Below, in pieces: positions 5,478-8,837 of a stretch of DNA of 8,837 bases (position 1 is its first letter; every line of letters starts with the position of its first letter). Position numbers and translations under genes: made by a program. This DNA comes from JBFMAE01 sp040756085 (GTDB lineage Bacteria > Desulfobacterota > BSN033 > UBA1163), in contig JBFMAE010000414.1 in NCBI GenBank assembly GCA_040756085.1, positions 1-8,837 of the forward strand, read 5' to 3'. The notes under the pieces were generated by a model. The model was not told the origin of the DNA and did not search any database. It was given only the letters and a program-made list of their open reading frames with translations.

Positions 5478-7949
5478 TCAATACCCGTAAAGAACAATAG
5501 GATCTTTCGAAGAGTTTTCTAAAACCGGACTTCCTGTAGAAGAGCTTTCTTTTTCAAGACCTTCCCTCTCCCCCGGGAGGGTGCCATCCACAAAAGCTTC
5601 CAGGATCGTTTCTCCGGAATCTCCGTCTCTGGGAAGTCCTGTTTCAATATTCACTTTCATCAGGGTGACCCCTTCCGGTAGCTTGAAGATTTCAAGGGGA
5701 GTATTCCTTAAAGCCTGATCCATAAAAGAGATCCAGATGGGAAGGGCAGCCCGGGCTCCTGTTTCATCTTTTCCCAGAGAGGTTTTGTCATCAAAACCCA
5801 CCCAGACCCCTGCGAGGAGAGAGGGAGTGTATCCGATGAACCACGCATCGGCATAATCACTGGAGGTTCCTGTCTTTCCGGCAATCGGTCTTCCGAGGAC
5901 CTTTGCCTTCTGGCCGGTTCCGTGCTGGACAACCCCCTGAAGGAGATGGGTGATGATAAAGGCGTTTTGCGGAGAGATCGCCCGCTCTTTCACGACAGGA
6001 GAAGGAGGCTCAGGTGCTTCTTCCTCATCTTCTTTTTCCTCCATTTCAACATAAGGATAATTTTCTTCGAGCACCTCGCCTTTCATCGTGACAATCTTTT
6101 TGATGAAGATGGGTTTGACCCGTTCTCCGCCATTTGCAAAGACCCCAAAACCGGTGGTCAGTTCCAGCATGGAAATCGCTGAGGTGCCCAGTGCGATGGA
6201 GAGGTCTCTTTTGACCGGAGATTCGATCCCCATTTTTTTGATGAATTTGAGAGCGTAACCCACTCCAATGTCTTCAAGGATTTTGACGGTGACTACATTT
6301 CGGGAATGGGCCAGGGCATTCCGGAAGGTGATGGGACCCATAAAATTTTTATCATAATTCTTCGGAGCCCAATAGCTACCGCCATCATGATCTGAATACT
6401 CCACCGGGGAGTCCATGATAATGGTGGAAGGGGTATAACCTTTCTCCAGGGCCGCTGCATAGATAATGGGTTTGAAGGCCGAGCCGGGTTGCCTTCTGGC
6501 ATGGAGGGCGCGGTTAAATTGACTTTCACTGAAATCACGTCCCCCCACGATTGCCTTCACATATCCAGTTTTCGGATCGAAGCAGAGCAGAGCACCCTGG
6601 ACGAGAGGTTCTTGTTCCAGGGTGAGGACGAGGGGTTGGTCCTTTTGGGGAGATTCTTTCACCCGGACATGGACCATATCCCCGGTTTTGAGCAGGTCTC
6701 CGGGGGTCTTCACTTTTTGGGGTTTGAAGTGAGTTGTGGGTTTGATACGGAGGGCCCAGACCATTTCGGAATAGGGGAGGATCCCCTTCCGGTCCTCCAC
6801 CCAGACCGTATAAAACTTTTTTAAATCGTCTTTCGAGAGGATCACCCCCTCCAAAATCTCATTCTGCGGGAAGGGGTTCAAAGAACCTTTCTTTTTAGAA
6901 AAAAGGTCCTTCACTTCCTTTGGAGAGAGAGTCTGGATCGGACCACGGAACCCCTGCCGCTTATCCAGATCCCTTAACCCCGTTTCCACAGCCTTTTGAG
7001 CGGTTTTTTGGAGGGACAGGTCCAGGGTGGTATAAATTCTCAACCCTTCCTGGTAGAGTTTTTCCTTGCCGTATTTTCTTTCCACCTGGTGCCGAATGAA
7101 CTCGGTGAAGTAAGGTGCCTTGCTGAAGAAGGCACTTTCCCTCGATTGAATCTTGAGGGGGGTCCGAAGAGCCTGTTCTTTCTGGTCCTGTGATATGAAA
7201 CCCAGATCAGCCATGCGCGTGAGAACATAGGTCTGGCGTTCCTTTGCCTTTTTAAAATTGTTGACCGGCGAATAACGGCTGGGAGCCTTTACCAGGCCAG
7301 CCATCATGGCTATCTCCGGTAGATTGAGTTGCTCCATCCGCTTATTGAAATAACTCTCACTGGCCGCTTCGACCCCATAGGCTCCGTTCCCCAAATAGAT
7401 ATTGTTGAGATAGAGGGTGAGGATCTCCTCTTTGCTCAAATTTCGCTCGAGGCCGAAGGCGTAGGCCACCTCCTTCAATTTTCGGAGGAGGCTTCGCTTG
7501 GGGGTGAGGAAGAAGGTCTTGGTCACTTGCTGAGTGATAGTACTTCCCCCCTGGACAATCCTTCCCGCCAGCAGGTTTTTGAACATCGCACGGATAATCC
7601 CCTTGTAGTCGATCCCCTTATGCTGAAAGAAATCTGCGTCCTCGGCAGCGATGAAGGCCTGAACCAGAGGTTTAGGAATCCGTTCATAAGGGATGGGGAT
7701 TCGATTTTCCAATAAAAACTTCCCCACCACTTCATCATCTTCAGAATAGACGATGGAGTAGGCATTGGGAGGTCTCTCCCTCAGTGGTTTAAAATCAGGG
7801 AGCTGATGGGAGTAGTAGAAAAAGAGGAAGGCTCCAGAGAGGAGAAACAGAAGAGCAGAAAGGATAAAAGCATAGATGATGTAAAGCGTCCATCCTCTTC
7901 GCGCCTTCTTTTTCTTTCGATTTCTGGGTTTGGGATTCTTCTTTTTCAC
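5478..7949 (-). CDS. mrcA: class A penicillin-binding protein (PBP1A type)
   Basis: An 823-aa bifunctional peptidoglycan synthase of the inner membrane. A Lys/Arg-rich cytoplasmic tail (1-19) leads into one TM helix (about 22-45). The GT51 glycosyltransferase domain (about 65-240) shows EDADFFQHKG (103-112, catalytic E103), GGSTITQQ (134-141), a KLKE motif (157-160), NNIYLGNGAYG (182-192) and MAGLVKAPSRYSP (216-228). A linker/OB-like region spans about 330-445. The transpeptidase domain has SAFK (490-493, acylated S490), SRN (549-551) and KTGT (692-695). An acidic Pro-rich insert sits at 635-652. Length fits PBP1A. The start is GTG at 7949; an in-frame TGA at 7962-7964 rules out a longer form, yet no Shine-Dalgarno is visible. 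The upstream lipoprotein gene is co-directional, but a strong terminator lies between them. The symbol is by family, not proven orthology. Confidence 0.95.
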   Translation of the reverse strand: MKKKNPKPRNRKKKKARRGWTLYIIYAFILSALLFLLSGAFLFFYYSHQLPDFKPLRERPPNAYSIVYSEDDEVVGKFLLENRIPIPYERIPKPLVQAFIAAEDADFFQHKGIDYKGIIRAMFKNLLAGRIVQGGSTITQQVTKTFFLTPKRSLLRKLKEVAYAFGLERNLSKEEILTLYLNNIYLGNGAYGVEAASESYFNKRMEQLNLPEIAMMAGLVKAPSRYSPVNNFKKAKERQTYVLTRMADLGFISQDQKEQALRTPLKIQSRESAFFSKAPYFTEFIRHQVERKYGKEKLYQEGLRIYTTLDLSLQKTAQKAVETGLRDLDKRQGFRGPIQTLSPKEVKDLFSKKKGSLNPFPQNEILEGVILSKDDLKKFYTVWVEDRKGILPYSEMVWALRIKPTTHFKPQKVKTPGDLLKTGDMVHVRVKESPQKDQPLVLTLEQEPLVQGALLCFDPKTGYVKAIVGGRDFSESQFNRALHARRQPGSAFKPIIYAAALEKGYTPSTIIMDSPVEYSDHDGGSYWAPKNYDKNFMGPITFRNALAHSRNVVTVKILEDIGVGYALKFIKKMGIESPVKRDLSIALGTSAISMLELTTGFGVFANGGERVKPIFIKKIVTMKGEVLEENYPYVEMEEKEDEEEAPEPPSPVVKERAISPQNAFIITHLLQGVVQHGTGQKAKVLGRPIAGKTGTSSDYADAWFIGYTPSLLAGVWVGFDDKTSLGKDETGARAALPIWISFMDQALRNTPLEIFKLPEGVTLMKVNIETGLPRDGDSGETILEAFVDGTLPGEREGLEKESSSTGSPVLENSSKDPIVLYGY

Positions 7950-7967
7950 AGGGATGGTGGATCAATC

Positions 7968-8006
7968 AAAAAAGGGAAAACCCTTGGTTCGGGGTCTTCC
8001 CTTTTT
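7968..8006 (-). terminator. strong, near-symmetrical intrinsic terminator of the lipoprotein gene
   Basis: The 15-bp stem 7969-7983 with 7992-8006 has one G-U pair (in the lipoprotein RNA sense) and an 8-nt loop. The six A residues at 7968-7973 become the U-tract on the minus strand. It starts 21 nt after the lipoprotein stop and ends 18 nt before the PBP GTG codon, leaving almost no space for a separate PBP promoter. Confidence 0.85.
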
Positions 8007-8027
8007 ATTATTTTAACCATCGTCAGA

Positions 8028-8318
8028 CTATTTTTTCTTTTTTGCCAGTTGAGCCTTCAGGTCTTCCACCTGTTTCTTCAAGGCCTCATTCTCTGCCGTC
8101 AGAGAGCTGATGGTCGCGTCTTTCTCTGCAGCCTTCTGGATCTCCTCTTTCAATTTTTGAATTTCGAGTTTCAATTTATCATTGTCCGATTTGAGATTGG
8201 TGTTCTCCGCTTTCAGTTTCTCATTTTCTGCTTTGATGTCTGCCCCGCATCCCACCAGGGTGACCACAAACATGCTGATCAGGAGTAGCGACAAAATGGC
8301 AGATATTATCCTTTTCAT
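8028..8318 (-). CDS. small coiled-coil lipoprotein, Braun-lipoprotein-like in design
   Basis: A 96-aa lipoprotein. The signal peptide (KR, then hydrophobic 4-22) ends in lipobox L21-V22-G23-C24, so mature Cys24 would be lipidated; residue +2 is Gly, not the inner-membrane Asp signal. The mature 73 residues are one continuous coiled coil. Its a positions are N32, N39, N46, I53, I60 and its d positions L35, L42, L49, L56. After a break near 60-70 the heptads resume (I70/L73, N77/L80, V84/L87, L91). The end is AKKKK. E. coli Lpp likewise is a lipidated helix whose C-terminal Lys joins peptidoglycan, so an outer-membrane tether or spacer role is inferred; sequence homology to Lpp is not claimed. 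A strong AAGGAGG (8329-8335) precedes the ATG at 10 nt. The gene has a good promoter and its own terminator, and lies upstream of PBP1A. Confidence 0.85.
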   Translation of the reverse strand: MKRIISAILSLLLISMFVVTLVGCGADIKAENEKLKAENTNLKSDNDKLKLEIQKLKEEIQKAAEKDATISSLTAENEALKKQVEDLKAQLAKKKK

Positions 8319-8365
8319 CTCCCCTTCACCTCCTTATTAGAAGAGTTCGTATATTCGGTCAAATA

Positions 8366-8394
8366 ATTATAAATACCTCTCTCTCAAAAATCAA
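8366..8394 (-). promoter_or_regulatory. sigma-70-type promoter of the lipoprotein gene
   Basis: On the minus strand TTGATT (8389-8394) and a perfect TATAAT (8366-8371) are separated by exactly 17 bp. Transcription would start near 8359, giving a leader of about 40 nt that carries the strong Shine-Dalgarno. This is the best promoter in the window and fits an abundant small envelope protein. A 9-bp dyad (8382-8390 with 8400-8408) overlaps the -35. Confidence 0.7.
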
Positions 8395-8747
8395 ATGGTT
8401 TTTTGAGATGGGAAGGGTTGGCAAAATAAACTTTTTGGGTGTCAATAAACAAAATTGATTTAAAATCAGGGAGCATCGATTCTGGGGATACAGGATATAC
8501 CTTCGCCTTTATTACATATAGTAAGGAAAAATCCCGAGGTCCCACCGGATATTGACGAAATAATTTTTGAATCAACGAGCGGATTGGTGGTCTTGACAAA
8601 CCATTCGAGATAATGATAGTAAAACAACTTAATTAAAGCTTCTCCCCTTTTCGTTTTTATTTCTTTTGCTTTCTCTAATGATATGCACGAAGAGGGAAAA
8701 AGATTAAGAGAGAAGGGAGGTGGTTCTAAAAGCAAGGTTAAAAAATG
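8395..8747. other. divergent intergenic region with a possible decayed frame
   Basis: No gene can be supported. The + strand frame 8464-8613 is open for 49 codons and reads protein-like (for example PPDIDEIIFESTSGLVVL), but it begins right after a stop and lacks a usable start or Shine-Dalgarno, so it may be a remnant of unrecognised family. The opposite-strand frames in this stretch start at TTG or lack a ribosome site. From about 8640 the sequence turns pyrimidine-rich and then purine-rich. Confidence 0.45.
8593..8620 (+). promoter_or_regulatory. candidate promoter for the rightmost gene
   Basis: A perfect TTGACA (8593-8598) is followed after 16 bp by GATAGT (8615-8620), which matches four of six -10 positions. 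Transcription would start near 8627, leaving a leader of about 136 nt before the ATG at 8763. Confidence 0.4.
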
Positions 8748-8762
8748 AAAGGAGGAGTTGAG

Positions 8763-8837
8763 ATGAAACTGAGTAAGACATTTATTTTCGTAGTGGGGAC
8801 TGTCATCTGTTTGATCGTTCCTTTCCTGGCGTTCGGG
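8763..8837 (+). CDS. N-terminus of an exported or membrane protein (runs off the window)
   Basis: The first 25 codons are visible: a short basic start (MKLSK) followed by an unbroken hydrophobic stretch to the window edge (residues 6-25), typical of a Sec signal peptide or first membrane helix. The start is set by a near-consensus AAAGGAGG (8748-8755) 7 nt upstream. An in-frame ATG at 8745 overlaps that site and is less likely. No cleavage site or lipobox is reached, so the mature protein cannot be identified. It is divergent from the lipoprotein gene. Confidence 0.75.
   Translation, partial: MKLSKTFIFVVGTVICLIVPFLAFG

Noticed and set aside
7806..8288. 160-codon rightward frame across the PBP start, the terminator and the lipoprotein gene
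   Set aside because: It is the complement of a Lys-rich tail and a coiled coil and reads as a low-complexity Phe/Leu-rich string.
8466..8735. 89-codon leftward frame, and the overlapping 71-codon frame at 8384-8599, in the right intergenic region
   Set aside because: Neither has a ribosome site (the shorter starts at TTG) and no family resemblance was seen. The LPDFK shared with the PBP comes from the 16-bp repeat.
8720..8761. Short leader peptide starting at GTG 8720 before the rightmost gene
   Set aside because: The Shine-Dalgarno-like sequence is only a few nt from the GTG, too close, and the peptide has no telling residue run.

Overview
The window looks like chromosomal DNA from a Gram-negative, probably deltaproteobacterial (Desulfobacterota-type) organism. 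Three things point that way: a small PxxKW-type cysteine-rich protein, a family I know mainly from that group; an SH3b/NlpC-P60 hydrolase with the domain order known from Desulfovibrio; and an interspersed palindromic repeat of the TGTCATTGCGA...TCGCAATGACA type. The lineage is an inference from remembered families, not from a search.

Layout. 22-99: palindromic repeat. 145-1572 (-): secreted or membrane-anchored SH3b-NlpC/P60 cell-wall peptidase. 1573-1840: AT-rich divergent region with a candidate promoter, a dyad over its -35, and a terminator hairpin in the leader of the next gene. 1841-2128 (+): PxxKW cysteine-rich protein, closed by a strong terminator that runs into the 3' end of the convergent flippase-like membrane protein gene (2200-3153, -). 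3283-3357 (+): tRNA-Thr(CGT) with its own promoter. 3358-4115: mostly non-coding and decayed, holding a 54-codon remnant that resembles the N-terminus of an AddB-like PD-(D/E)XK nuclease, a hairpin terminator and an 18-bp perfect inverted repeat. 4116-4598 (+): DUF456 membrane protein. 4935-5411 (+): GNAT acetyltransferase. 5478-7949 (-): class A penicillin-binding protein (PBP1A type). 8028-8318 (-): small coiled-coil lipoprotein with a good promoter and Shine-Dalgarno site. 8763-8837 (+): start of an exported or membrane protein that runs off the window.

The common theme is the cell envelope. The NlpC/P60 enzyme would cut peptidoglycan stem peptides, PBP1A would polymerise and crosslink glycan, and the lipoprotein is built like a Braun-type tether between outer membrane and peptidoglycan. 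The flippase-like and DUF456 proteins are integral membrane proteins of unknown substrate. The lipoprotein and PBP1A genes are consecutive on the same strand, but a strong intrinsic terminator lies between them and ends only about 19 nt before the PBP start codon. PBP transcription therefore probably depends on read-through, or starts within a very short space.

I found no CRISPR array, toxin-antitoxin pair, defence island, intact transposase or rRNA. I cannot claim a new multi-gene system. The best leads are the attenuator-like leader of the PxxKW gene, the Lpp-like lipoprotein/PBP1A pair, and the decayed stretch between the tRNA and the DUF456 gene.
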